Shown in pieces: positions 22,947-33,510 of a stretch of DNA of 64,000 bases (position 1 is the first letter of the stretch; each line of letters opens with the position of its first letter). The stretch covers positions 137,111,235 through 137,175,234 of the forward strand of contig OW386285.2 in NCBI GenBank assembly GCA_936432065.2, read 5' to 3'. The notes beneath the pieces were generated by a model. The model was not told the DNA's origin, ran no database searches, and worked only from the letters and a program-made list of their open reading frames with translations. The translations under genes were made by a program, and so were the position numbers. The DNA comes from Rutpela maculata. Its lineage: Eukaryota; Arthropoda; Insecta; Coleoptera; Cerambycidae.

Positions 22947-23356
22947 TGTAACGAGTAATCACCCCCTTGGGGATAGACAGCACTAAATACACGTATGTTG
23001 TACATTATGCCATCTGTGAGACGGTAGAAACAGTAGAAACGTTCTGGAACATTAGAGAAAAGAGACTTCTAGATAACGCCGCGCCGTTTCTAGAATAATT
23101 CAGGAAGCAATCGCTAGGGGTATATAAGGCCGTATTCTCGGCCAGAAGTTTTTGAAGTTTGATTGACAAGTGAGGTTAAGACTACAAAGTGAAAACAAAG
23201 TGATAAACATTGTTATTTTTAGTCAGTAAAGTACATTTAAGTTAATAATAGTATTGTGAAGTATCCAGTAAACTATTTAATAAAGTGCGTTAGTGGTTAT
23301 CTCGTAATATAATTTTTGGAACCCACGGAATTTCCTAGGGGTGGAAACACGTCACA
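22947..23356 (+). mobile_element. Solo LTR, 410 bp, with 4-bp target duplication
   Basis: The element starts TGTAACG and ends CGTCACA (TG...CA with inverted tips) and is flanked by ATAT on both sides (22943-22946 and 23357-23360). It contains a TATA box, a polyadenylation-like AATAAA at about 23279, and no coding sequence, which is the structure of a solo LTR left by recombination between two LTRs. A 4-bp duplication fits Ty3/gypsy-like elements. It lies within family A copy A3 and so is younger than that insertion. Confidence 0.8.
23042..23130 (+). promoter_or_regulatory. LTR promoter with heat-shock-element-like motifs and TATA box
   Basis: Upstream of TATATAAGG (23121-23129) lie three TTC/GAA motifs of heat-shock-element style: TTCTGGAA (23042-23049), CTTCTAGA (23066-23073) and TTTCTAGAATAATTC (23087-23101). 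The last has TTC-nn-GAA followed by another TTC. Heat shock factor binds alternating nGAAn units, so the LTR may respond to heat. The downstream leader (AAAGTGAAAACAAAGTGA) is A-rich like heat-shock leaders. This is inference from motifs only. Confidence 0.45.
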
Positions 23357-24039
23357 ATATGACATTTGTATTCATCTAAACTAAAAACCTATGAAACGAT
23401 ATCCCACATCGGTAGGGGAGTGGGGGTAGTGATAGGGGGTGGCAGTGGGGATGGATGAAGTAAAAAAAATATTTTGAGGCCATACACACTAAATCACATT
23501 TTTTTTTTCACCCCCTTTTATAATGGGGTGGGGGCAGTAATGGGGGTGGCTAATGCCAAATATTATTTTGATACATTAGCTTCTCTTGAATATACTAAAT
23601 ATCAATTTTATGGACTCTTACCGCGTGATTAACTATTTACCTTCATTTACCCCAATTTACCCCACAACCCTTCAACAAAATAAGATAAAAATATAATCCA
23701 GTTCCAGATCTCGTTAAAATACATACGTGTACTAAATTTCAAGTCAATATCTACAACGGTTCCAAAGTGATCGTGCGCACAAAAAAAGTTACAGACAAAC
23801 AGACAGACAGACAGAACGACAGACAGAATATATTTTTTGTCAAACTTAAAATCTCGCCGTTTCATGACATTCTAAGCCTATCTGAACAATATAAATTTAA
23901 AAAAAAAAATTGTCGTTACTATACTTCCACTGGATGTGAAAGTAATTAACTACAAAGTCTGTATATTTTTCGCTAACTATATCAGGTTCCTCCTCCTCGG
24001 CAATAGTATCAAACACATTCAAAATATTGTTTTTCACCA

Positions 24040-24262
24040 TCATTTCTCAATTAATTACATTTTACAATGACCACCTGCATATGCTTTACTAGAAGTATAG
24101 GAGGGTTATTCTTTCTTGACATACAAAATATTGTTGTTCTTCGTCACATTTATTCATTATTTTTCTTTGAGTGTCCACCCTGTATATTTTCCATTAAAAG
24201 CATATCCTATTTTTTCGTTGGCAATACCGTCAATCTACAAAATATTATTTCTCAAACTGACA
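24040..24262 (+). repeat. Family B interspersed repeat, copy 2
   Basis: Second copy of the repeat at 9140-9440. Shared blocks include TGACCACC, GAGTGTCCACCCTGTATATT, TAAAAGCATATCC and TTGGCAATA. It follows family A copy A3 by about 95 bases. No coding capacity. Confidence 0.6.
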
Positions 24263-24985
24263 CAATTGAAAGACCTTAACTTTGTAAATCTGGAATATGG
24301 TAATTTGAAAAAAACTCTGAAAAACTGATTTTTCACGATTAAAATACTTCCCTTCGGTAAGGAAGGAAGTTAAAAAGTACTTTACTATTGGTAAACTGTA
24401 GGCATAAAGTTTTTCGGGGAATATAATAAATTCAAGTATACCTTGCTTAAATTAAGATAGAGCATGATTATAATTATCATAGTTTACCACATAGTTCGTG
24501 TCCTAACAATAGACCGGTGGTGGTTACAGGAAAAATCGTTAAAATCCAAAATTGAGATATTTATAATCTACAAACACATGAAATTCTCCTTTATAAATGC
24601 ACTTATAACTTCAGAAAACTCATTTTAAGTTTTATATATTTTAAATTAGTTTTCTTGAATCCCACGGGTACATATCGCAAGTGGGTCGATATTATACTTA
24701 ATAAAACGAGATTTGAAGAATTCCTTAAAGGTCATGTGTGTTCTCTGTCAGTGCAATTTGAATATGAAATTTGATTGCAATATACAATATTCATACACAC
24801 ATAATAAAATAATAAACTCCGCGTGGCTAAACTAACGAATTAATAAAATATTTTGGAAATATCCAGTTGACTTTTACGTTTCGTATATTAGATTTTTTAA
24901 AATGATTTAAAAAATATATCAGATTTGATGCGTCAATCTATAAAAGTATGGTCAATATCAGAAAAAAAGAAAGTAGTAGAGGACA
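24263..24985. other. No assigned gene
   Basis: No recognised gene or repeat in this AT-rich interval. Confidence 0.3.
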
Positions 24986-24989
24986 CACA

Positions 24990-25340
24990 GAAAATAATTA
25001 GGGTAGCAGACTGATGGTGTATCGATGCTTTTGAGATGTGGATCTGATGGAGCGAATTATCTAACTGCCCATCGCACAAATATCTAAATTCTTCAAGAAA
25101 TACACCCCAAAACCGACTCTTCAGCATCGTATTTTCTCGAATCGTCTCATTTTTTGGTCACATCACCAGGAGAGAGGACAATATAGAATGGTTGATAGTC
25201 TGAAAAAGTCACATTGCAAGAGGCTGATGTCATCGGAGGGCTATTGGGGAAAGGTTTAATGAGGCTGTGTGTCTAACAGTCAACCGCGGCAGATGGCGTG
25301 ATGCCGCCAGACGTAGAGCCAGCAGAGGCTAATTAGAATA
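24990..25340 (+). pseudogene. RTE-type LINE ORF2, decayed C-terminus
   Basis: Broken frames contain AFEMWI at about 25027 and FFGHITRRED at about 25150. These match the region downstream of the reverse transcriptase in RTE-type LINEs, usually with an AFEMWCWR then FGHIMRRxD pattern. An arginine-rich end (NRGRWRDAARRRASRG at about 25282) closes the frame. Stops and frame changes lie throughout and the RT domain is missing, so this is a 5'-truncated dead copy. Confidence 0.7.
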
Positions 25341-26162
25341 ACAATTAATGAATCACAAAACGCATGGCAAGACGTCGTCAATAAGAAGAAGAGATTCTTA
25401 CTTAATTTTTATGAACTAAATTAAGGCCTCGTCTGTGACGTTGTTGATCCCCGAACTATGTCTATTTTTTCAGTTATCATTTCGAATTTAGAATTTAATT
25501 TTATCTTTTTCAAATTCCTCCACAATTTTGGAGAAGGAGAAAATCGTATGGGACTAGGGAATTTGATAGAAATAGCGGATGCTCAACGCTTTTCTAACAT
25601 AACCTCTCATGTTTGTTTATGTTGCATGTTAATCAATTGCCGGATATTATAAGGGTATTAACAGATAACGTTTCGAAGATTTTGTAGAACATTGAATAGC
25701 GAATAAAAATAATACAGAATTTAGCCAAAATGACACTCTAACCTCAACAAGTCAATAACATTATGGACAGTTCAAGCGGACTACGTATGCGTCAGATTAA
25801 AATCTTCCTACATGATCAAAAAGGCCCGAACAAGTCGAACTTCGTCTGAGTCCTTTATTTTGTAATATTCGAACGTTTCAGATTTAGCTCGGTTAACTCA
25901 ATTTGCATTAAATGAACGATTGTGACGCATCCCGTCAATCAGACGTAATATCCGAACACGGCTATAAACAATTATTACCTTTAAAAAAACAACTAAAATG
26001 AGTCTTGATATTGTCAAAAATATTTGGGTTGGTTTGTGACCAGTGCAGCATTTTTTCATGTAGTTTCTGCGTTTTAAAGGTTTTTAATATGAGTTTTTTG
26101 TAAAGAATTATTTAATGTGTCTTATTAGATTTTTTCGTGATAATATTATTGGCTATAATTGG
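25341..26162. other. No assigned gene
   Basis: No recognised gene or repeat before family A copy A4. Confidence 0.3.
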
Positions 26163-26863
26163 AAAAAACCGCTGCCCAAGGAATCACTACTTCTACATCC
26201 AGATTTTCTATCCAAGTCACTCACGACGAAAAAATTTTGTATGTGGAAATGATTGCATATGGAACTTTAATAATATAATAATTGAAATCCTCTGCCTCAA
26301 AAACCTATGAAACGATACCCCACATCGGTAGAGGGGTGGGGGTGGTGATAGGGGGTGGTAGTGGGGGTGGATGAAGTAAAAAAATATTTTGAGGTTTCTG
26401 GTTCTTGTACACACACTAAATCACAATTTTTTTTAAAACCCTTTAATAATGTGGTGGGGTGGTAATGGGGGTGGCTAATTCCAAACATTTTTTTGAGACC
26501 TCCTCTTCTCTTTAATATACTAAATACCAATTTTCTGGACTCTTACCTGCTTAATTTACCTATTTACCCCAAATTTACCCCAATTTACCTCTAACCCCTC
26601 GATGGAACAAGATGAAAATATAATCTATTTCCAGATCACGTTAAAATACATACGTGTACCAAATTTCAAGTCAATATCTTAAACGGTTCCAGAGTAAACG
26701 TGCGCACAAAAAAAAGTTACAGACCGATAGACAGACAGAAAATTTTTTTTCGCTCAAACTTAAAATGTCAACGTTTCATGACATTCTAAGCCAATTTGAA
26801 CAATAAAAATTTTTTAAAATGTTTTTGTCGTTACTATACTTCCACTGGATGTGGAAGTAAAAT
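26163..26863 (+). repeat. Family A repeat, complete copy (A4), about 700 bp
   Basis: The cleanest copy. It starts AAAAAACCGCTGCCCAAGG, has the subterminal CTACTTCTACATCCAG, a GGGGGTGG-rich segment, the GTTTCTGGTTCTTGTAC block, the TTACCCC-rich block, the ACAGACAG microsatellite at about 26733, and the terminal hairpin ACTTCCAC-TGGAT-GTGGAAGT. The subterminal TACTTCCACATCCAG-like word is inverted between the ends. It ends 7 bases before the target duplication of the next element. Confidence 0.88.
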
Positions 26864-27149
26864 GCCAGATATGTGCATTAGGGTAGAGTGAAATATTTAA
26901 AATTAAAAAAAATAATTATTTTTTTTAATACATACTATGGATGGTGGCCATTTGGGTTTAAATTAATGGGAAAAAAAATCAGCTCGATAAAAAAATGTCT
27001 TGAGGGTTCACAAGTGAAACAACAAAAATTTAAAGAAATGTGTATATATTTTCTCTAATATGTTGGTTATGGATTCTATTCGGATCCAAATTAATGGAAA
27101 ATAAGTTTCAGGTCGAAAAAAAAAAATTCTCGAGGGTTCACAACGATTA

Positions 27150-29991
27150 TTATTTTATGTGAAATTGTTTCTTTGTATTAAATTTGGGCATTATTTTTTT
27201 ACTTGCAAGTCTCGATCTGAAAAGTATAAAAACTTCACTTGATGCCTTGGTTACCAACTTGACACAACGTTCCATGATTTGTGTATGACATGGGAACCGA
27301 GCAAAATTGATGTTGCTGCAATCACCACTTGTAATTACCTTCAAAATTATCCCTTCTGTTACAAATTTAGTTACAGGAGGTTCTGTTACATTAATACCTT
27401 GCCAATAAATTAAATCAGTATAATCCTTTGCCTCAAAATTCAATGTTGGTATCACAAACTTTCGAATAGTAGCTTGAGTCCCTCCTGATTGCACTTTTAT
27501 CTCTCGTCGGAACGCTAATTCGTGTATGGATTTTCTTGAATCGGTCATCATAGCCAGAAGCACATGGGCGTAAAACGAATTTCTTTCAATGACAAGATCA
27601 ATCACTTTTTTTACATCCGAGTCAAGATATCTGGAAAGAGAAATCATTTTCCACAACTGGCGTGCCCCATCGGTGTTGGAGGGGTGAAATTTAATTGAGA
27701 ACCACATCAGGGCATAAACACGACTGACAAAATTCGGTGGAGTAACCAAATTATGAGATGAATTTTGCATTTCAATATACAGGGTGTCCCAGAATTGAGT
27801 TCCCGGACGGGAACCTGAGTTCATATTGGGCCTATTTAACCCAACTTACCTTAGTCCAAAAATGCATTCCTGAGGAAGTACATTCTCTTAAAGTGAGACA
27901 GAAAAAAAACGTTTTTTCCAATAACTTCCGTTGTATGGAAGATAAAATTTTCAAATTTGGATGGGAGTTGTATCTCTATAAGTACTCTATGTAAACTTGA
28001 TAACAACCAAATATCTTTTATTTCTCAATTTTTTTTCATAATAATTAATATTTGACTGGTTGTAACTTTTTAATCACCCTATAAAATTACGGAATACTTG
28101 AACATTTTTACACAGCATTGAAAGGGCTGCAAAAAAGGTACTCTTAAAAATTTTTGTAATATCAATCAAAATACAAGAAATTATCGTTTTTTCTTCTATT
28201 TGTATTTAACATTTATTTACAGTTCTAGAACAGAATTTTGTAATAGCAGAAAAGTGCTGTTTATTTTAAAAACTACATTCATAACAAATGCTCCACATGA
28301 CGTCCACCTGTTTCAGTACACAAATCAATACCTTTAAAATTTTTTGTAATATCAACCAAAAATCAAGAATTATCGTTTTTTCTTTGTAGGTCATAAGTGC
28401 CCGTGAAACAGAAAACCTGTCGCGGTCTCATCACAAAACTTAATTAATTCGTAACGTCAAAAAATAGCAAGTATAAGATTAATTTCGGTAATCTACCAGC
28501 AACGATGAAGCAACATTCACAAGACACGGAATATTTGCGATTTTTGTATTTGGTTATTTAAAAACCACTGTATACTCTGTTCCAACTGACACTTTGGCAA
28601 CGTGTACAGAACGCGTGCGATGAATTTAGAGAAATTTTGCATATTTTCCAACGAATTCGCTCGTCATTGATGAAGAGAATTGATTTGTGTACCTACTGAA
28701 ACAGGTGCATGTCATGTGGAGCATTTTTTATGAATGTAATTTTTTTTAAACTGCTTTTCCATTATTACAAAATTATTACAAAATTTTATACTAGAATTGT
28801 AAATAAATGTTAAATACAGATAGAGGAAAAAACAATAATTTCTTGTGTTTTGATTGATATTACAAAAATTTTTAAGAGTACCTTTTTTGCAGCCCTTTTA
28901 ATGCTGTGTAAAAATGTTCAAGTAATACGTAATTTTACAGGGTGATTAAAAAATTACAGCCAGTCAAATATTAATTATTATGAAAAAAAATTGAGAAACA
29001 AAAGATATTTGGTTGTTATCAAGTTTACATAGAGTACTTATAGAGCTACAGCTCTCATCAAAATTTGAAAATTTTATCTTCCATACAACGGAAGTTATTG
29101 GAAAAAACTTTTTTTTCTGTCTCACTTTAAGAGGATGTACGTCCTCAGGGATGCATTTTTGAACTAAGGTAAGTTGGGTTAAATAGGCCCAATATGAACT
29201 CAGGAATCACAGGTTCCCGTCCGGGAACTCAATTCTGGGACACCCTGTATAGTCTCATAATTCTGTTTGCTGCAGTCAACCAACGAGCATGTGACAATTT
29301 TCCTGGGCTTCTCGATAATAATGATTCTGCACAATTCCCAGTGGCTACTGCCTGACATATATCATATAGATATTTTTGATCGCAACTAAGGTTCTTAATT
29401 CTGATATATCTGGCAAAACTGTAAGTATTTCTGGAATTGATTCGAATATCGCCAGTGCTGTGTTCTCACAGCTTTCCATCATTTTTCAAACCAGTCCAGA
29501 GAAACCAGATGGTCCTGCTGTGGGGTCATCTAAATGTTGTAAAAGGTCTCTCAGAGGCAGCTCGTTACAATGTAAGAAGCAAATACACCATTGCACCATT
29601 GCCTTACAGCACCACCTTTTATACCAGTATTATCAACGGGCACTAACTGAGATAAAGGAATTTTATTTTTACGCAGATAGTTCATGATTGAATCTTTAAT
29701 GCTTCTTGATTTTCCATCGCAAGGAGAAACGTGTCCTATATAATGTGACCCCGGTTCTTGAATACGGGAAATATGTTCTTTCACAACAATTTTGTGGTAT
29801 GTTTTTCCTCCACGTTTGATTAATATTTTAATCCGATCTCTTCTAACATCAAAATAAAGACTTTCAGGGTGAATTCCTTCACATGCAAGGCCTAAGCTAG
29901 GTAATTTTAACCGTCTTTGTTTTGTAGTCACACGATTCGGCATTTTTTTTTTCACTGGTGAGTTAGTAACAAAATCACTATCATTGTCAGT
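27150..29991 (-). pseudogene. Broken transposase-like gene of an arthropod 'uncharacterized' family
   Basis: Minus-strand pieces of a single protein, 5' to 3': 29991-29551 (PESLYFDVRRDR, HISRIQEPGSHYIGHV, VPVDNTG-KGG), then a frameshifted stretch 29600-29400 (GPSGFSG). Next come about 29385-29250 (SCDQKYLYDICQ, HARWLTAANRIMRLY) and 27777-27150 (SRVYALMWFSIK, SRYLDSDVKK, RFPCHTQIMERCVKLV, KIMPKFNTK). From memory, this order matches a protein repeated hundreds of times in arthropod genomes and usually left unnamed. Conserved acidic residues in LYFD and VDNTG could belong to an RNase H-fold catalytic core; this is inference. Defects: N-terminal deletion, at least two frameshifts and the 27780-29247 insertion. 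It lies inside TIRs with an 8-bp target duplication, so it is most simply the element's transposase. Confidence 0.75.
27780..29247. mobile_element. 1.47-kb Tc1/mariner-type fold-back element (TA duplication)
   Basis: Tips CAGGGTGTCCCAGAATTGAG and its complement are flanked by TA at 27778-27779 and 29248-29249. The inverted arms are very long, about 27780-28330 and 28685-29247, with high identity; the unique centre is only about 350 bases. There is no transposase. The insertion splits a minus-strand gene exactly at a TA: the reading frame resumes on the other side (MRLY | IEMQNS), which confirms the boundaries. Confidence 0.88.
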
Positions 29992-30431
29992 TGTATCATA
30001 AGACTGGCGTCAATTGAAGCATTTGTTTCATTCAGTTGTCTTTTTTGTTGTAGCTTCTATATACCACGAATAATTCAGAATTGGTGGAGGGGTATTGGAG
30101 AGGACACTTGGTATATGAGTCAGTTGCCAAATGCGGATGCATAAAATAACACATTATAAATGTTCGAGGTCGTTGTGAACCCTCGTAATATTTTTTGATA
30201 AAGCTGAATTTTTTTTTCATCATTATGAATACAAGTGTCTTCAGAGTTTCCCTTATGTATAAGAAAATAATAATAATAAAAAAAAAATCATATTTTCAAG
30301 ATCGTTGTGAACCCTCTAAATATATTTTTTTCTAGCTGAAACTTTTTTTCCATAAATGCAAAAGGCCGCCACCCCCCTATGTATAAGAAAATTTAAAAAA
30401 AATAAAAATTTCACTCCACCCTAATGTGCAT

Positions 30432-31275
30432 AGTAGTGGGTTGGGACATCGTGGAAATCATGACACGGTTAGCTTTTACCGTCGTGAATTCTAAATATTT
30501 TCCTCATATAAATGATCTGTCGAGAAAACGACGTCAGAGATGGAATGCCGCTATTAAAAGGGATGATCTAACACCTTCCATCGTTTTTACATCTCGATTT
30601 TCCATCTTAATTTTCCAACACCAACTTCTTAAAATACTCACTTTGCATAATTAAATAAAGTTTATTACTTGAAAACAATGAAAAACGCCTTGCCACAATC
30701 CACAAAAAACACTATATTGTTAAAATTTCAAGATACTTAGCCAGGCCGACGGAAAAACATAAACTGTTTTGACAAACGTTTAACTACTGTCAACAAATGT
30801 TTGTCCGCAACGCAAAGTTGGAAGTCACGTGGTTTGGATTGCCTAATTGATTAATAAAAATAGACAGCTAATTACAGGTTAGGTTTCCAACCTACAAAAA
30901 GAGTCCTATTTTATTAGGACAAAGTATTTAGAACTTCATAAACATTACACTGTACTAGATTTTAGTTGAAAGTACGGGAACCAGGCAGAAATTTTAATAA
31001 TAGCTACGTAATATTCTTAAATCTTAAGAAATATATATTTTTCAGGTTAGCTGTGACGTCACGTATCATAAATCAAAATTCACAAAGGTTACCAACCCAA
31101 ATATTTTTGACAGATGGCAAAATACATTTTCCCTTTTGGATGCTGTCATGTGTGCACATATAGCGAATTCTTTTTAATTTTTTTAACGGAAAAGAAATCG
31201 AAAGGGTGCAAGTGTGATGTATCGTTGAAATTGGAATTTTCACTGCTTTTCAATGGTTCGATTACAAATTGTAAG
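30432..31275. other. No assigned gene
   Basis: No recognised gene. An open frame at 30424-30654 overlaps a transposon end and looks accidental. Confidence 0.3.
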
Positions 31276-31279
31276 TAAT

Positions 31280-31426
31280 CATAAAATAAACAACTTTTTG
31301 TGCCAAAACGGCACTAAACGTAATCCGATCTCAATCAGAACATTTTTAGATCTTCTGGAGCACTAAAGAAACCCTCATGCAAAGTTTCATCCAAATCCGT
31401 TTAGTAGCTTCGCCGCTATCGTGCTA

Positions 31427-31477
<51 letters not shown>

Positions 31478-31600
31478 TTTTTTAAAAACCACTTTTTTGG
31501 GTTCCTGGGACCTCAAAACGTAAAGATTTGATATTATTTCAATTTTCGATTTTGGACTAAATTTAGTAACCTCCCACAATTTTATCGTGGGGAGGTTAAA
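31280..31600 (+). repeat. Interspersed-repeat end with internal CA microsatellite
   Basis: AAGTTTCATCCAAATCCGTT, TAGTAGCTTCGCCG and GTGCTAAC run into a (CA)n tract at about 31434-31472. An ACAGACATTTTTT block and TTTTCGATTTTGGACTAAAT follow. This arrangement, with a microsatellite born at a fixed place in a mobile repeat, is common in insect genomes and parallels the GACA tract of family A. The parent element is not identified. Confidence 0.5.
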
Positions 31601-31666
31601 ATACATAAATTAAGACTAATTTAGCATTAAAAAAATATATACTTTCGAAAAAAAAAACACGTGTGT

Positions 31667-32639
31667 GTGTATACGCACCTTTGGCTGAAACAGACATTTA
31701 AATTATTAAACAAAGAAAAATTAAATGGACCAGAATTTTTTTTTTTTTAAATCTCAAAGCAATCTGGGTGCAGATGTATTTTGCACTTCTTACAAAGATA
31801 AATAGATTACTTGACGTTTCGTATTTAGCCGTTGCTTAATTTGTCATTTCCTCATTTCATTTTTTCATCGTAACATATTTCCTCCTACGCGACTCGCTTT
31901 TCCGCTTTGTTGTTTTCCTATTTCACCCTTAATGATTCTATCGTCATATGGACTTTTTGCTGGTCGATCTTAGAGTATGCTATTCTGGTCTATTGTTAAA
32001 GTTTCCATCGTCGCGACGGTTTTCGTCGATTTTTCGAAAACAGAAGGAGATATCGACTTGTGAATATGAAAGCGATATGGTTGTACTATTTTGTGTTAGA
32101 GTCAAAATAAGTTGAAAATGGCGATTTCGCTCTTATTGTTTAAATCATCGGGTGTTTTTTGCTCGATTTTTCCTAAAAGAAACGGTGATATCTACTTGCA
32201 GTTCACATTATAATAAAGTACTTAGGCGCTTTGTACATGATGCAAAAGCGAAATGTTCGTTGTAAAAAAAGTTAAAGTGTGGTTTCGTCGCTCTTAATGT
32301 TTCAATTATCGAGAGGATTCTATATCGAATTCCGTTTTAGAGGAATTGAAAAAAAATCGGCAGAAGGTCACCTGAAGTTGGAAATGTTAGTAGCGAAATT
32401 ACAGTTTCTATGAAAAGGAAGCCGATATCAATTGGGTATTCTAGCCATATCAAAGTAGATTTTACTATATTTATGTTACGTAAAGCGGAAGGCGATATTA
32501 TTCGACAAAATTACTTAAAATAGTGGACCCGTGTCTGCTTCCGTGCATGATGTTTACATATCGAGGTTTTCGACATTTCCACACTTGAAATAAAGTACAT
32601 AAAAATGTTAATTGTTATCGGCCAAAGGTGCGTATACGC
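31667..32639. mobile_element. Non-autonomous element with 19-bp TIRs and degenerate internal repeats
   Basis: GTGTATACGCACCTTTGGC at 31667 is the near-perfect complement of GCCAAAGGTGCGTATACGC at 32621-32639. Inside, a unit of roughly 130-160 bp seems repeated about three times with heavy divergence, each with a TCGATTTTTCnnnAAnAGAA word followed by GGNGATATCNACTTG (31990-32200) or weaker versions. No coding capacity and no certain target duplication. Confidence 0.55.
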
Positions 32640-32893
32640 ATCTATTATATATATGGCAATATGGACGTCATTTTTAAAATATGAGTGAATACAAAAATAT
32701 AGTTATTACAATATATGCATTTTATTTATGTATAGCATAAAAGAATTGCTCTTATTTTGTAATTGCTAACTCAAAAAAATAATTTATTGGTGATGTACAT
32801 AACCGATTAAATTGTGGCATATTCAAAAAAGCTTTAAAAGATGAAAGAAAGATATTTTTAATAAAACAAAAATATTCGTACACTCTCTGAACT

Positions 32894-33510
32894 GTTGTAA
32901 ATTGTAGATTGTTTAGGGGGTCGCTTGGCCCTGGGTTGGCCTTTCTTCACCTCAACCTAAAAGGTCTTTTGTGAATTACCCTGCATCTAGTTGTTGCCCA
33001 GGATTCCAAGACTTTTTGCTAAGCTTGCGATCTCGCTTGCGATTTTCCTGGGAGTTAATTTCCCTATGTTTTCAGGCGTTAATTCCGCCTGTTCTAAGTA
33101 CTTTAGCTTAATGCGGATTAGCACCTTGCATTCACAAAGTATATGTTCCGGAGTTTCAGTTGCAGCTTCACAGCATCTGCATTTGTCATCTTCTGCCATA
33201 CCCATTTCTTGAGATGATATCTCAAGGGGCAATGGCCAGTTAGAAGGCCTGTGATCAGCCTTAGGTCGGACTTTTCAAGTTCGAGAAGCCTTGCGGCATT
33301 CTTTGTTGAATAGGTTATAAACCTTTTCGCTTGTCTTTGGCCTGGAGTGTTCCTCCAGTAGGACTTCTTTTGTTCCTTTTCCTATTTTAGGACCTCCTCT
33401 GTTATGTGTCCCTTGGATAAGCCACAGAACCGTTCGGGTCCAAAAAACGGGGCTTCAGCCCTTTTTCTTGCAAGGCTATCAGCCAATTCGTTGCCTTCTA
33501 TTCCCTCATG
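32894..33510 (-). pseudogene. RNase H-bearing LINE, 5'-truncated 3' end (copy 2)
   Basis: A minus-strand copy of the 3' end of the LINE seen at 37665-42034. It covers the last part of the RNase H domain, then the C-terminal region ending at 32987. That region carries a zinc-binding CCHC-like motif (KCRCCEAATETPEHILCEC) and LAKSLGILGNN. The 3' UTR with AGGCCAACCCAGGGCCAAG follows, then a tail related to CTACAAT repeats at about 32894-32912. The histidine of the CCHC motif is kept here and is tyrosine in the other copy. 5' truncation at about 33510 is typical of incomplete reverse transcription. Confidence 0.8.

Larger units (their letters stand above)
22831..23945 (+). repeat. Family A repeat, copy A3, interrupted by a solo LTR
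   Basis: Begins AAAACCGCTGCCCGAGGAAT and ends in the terminal hairpin ACTTCCAC-TGGAT-GTGAAAGT. The family sequence breaks at 22946 and resumes at 23357, where a solo LTR is inserted. The GACAGACAGACA microsatellite near 23798 sits at the same place as in the other copies. The strand of open frames is not conserved, so the family is non-coding. Confidence 0.85.
26879..30423 (-). mobile_element. 3.5-kb DNA transposon with repeat-bearing TIRs and 8-bp target duplication
   Basis: The ends are TAGGGTAGAGTGAAAT (left) and its near-complement ATTTCACTCCACCCTA (right). Both are flanked by the exact 8-bp direct repeat ATGTGCAT (26871-26878 and 30424-30431). Terminal inverted similarity extends roughly 250 bases. 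Each end contains two copies of a subterminal unit whose core is GAGGGTTCACAA (27002, 27132, and inverted near 30171 and 30303). Inside, on the minus strand, are fragments of one protein family, and a second transposon interrupts them at 27780-29247. Without that insertion the element is about 2.08 kb. TAGGG tips and an 8-bp duplication resemble hAT-type transposition. Confidence 0.85.
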
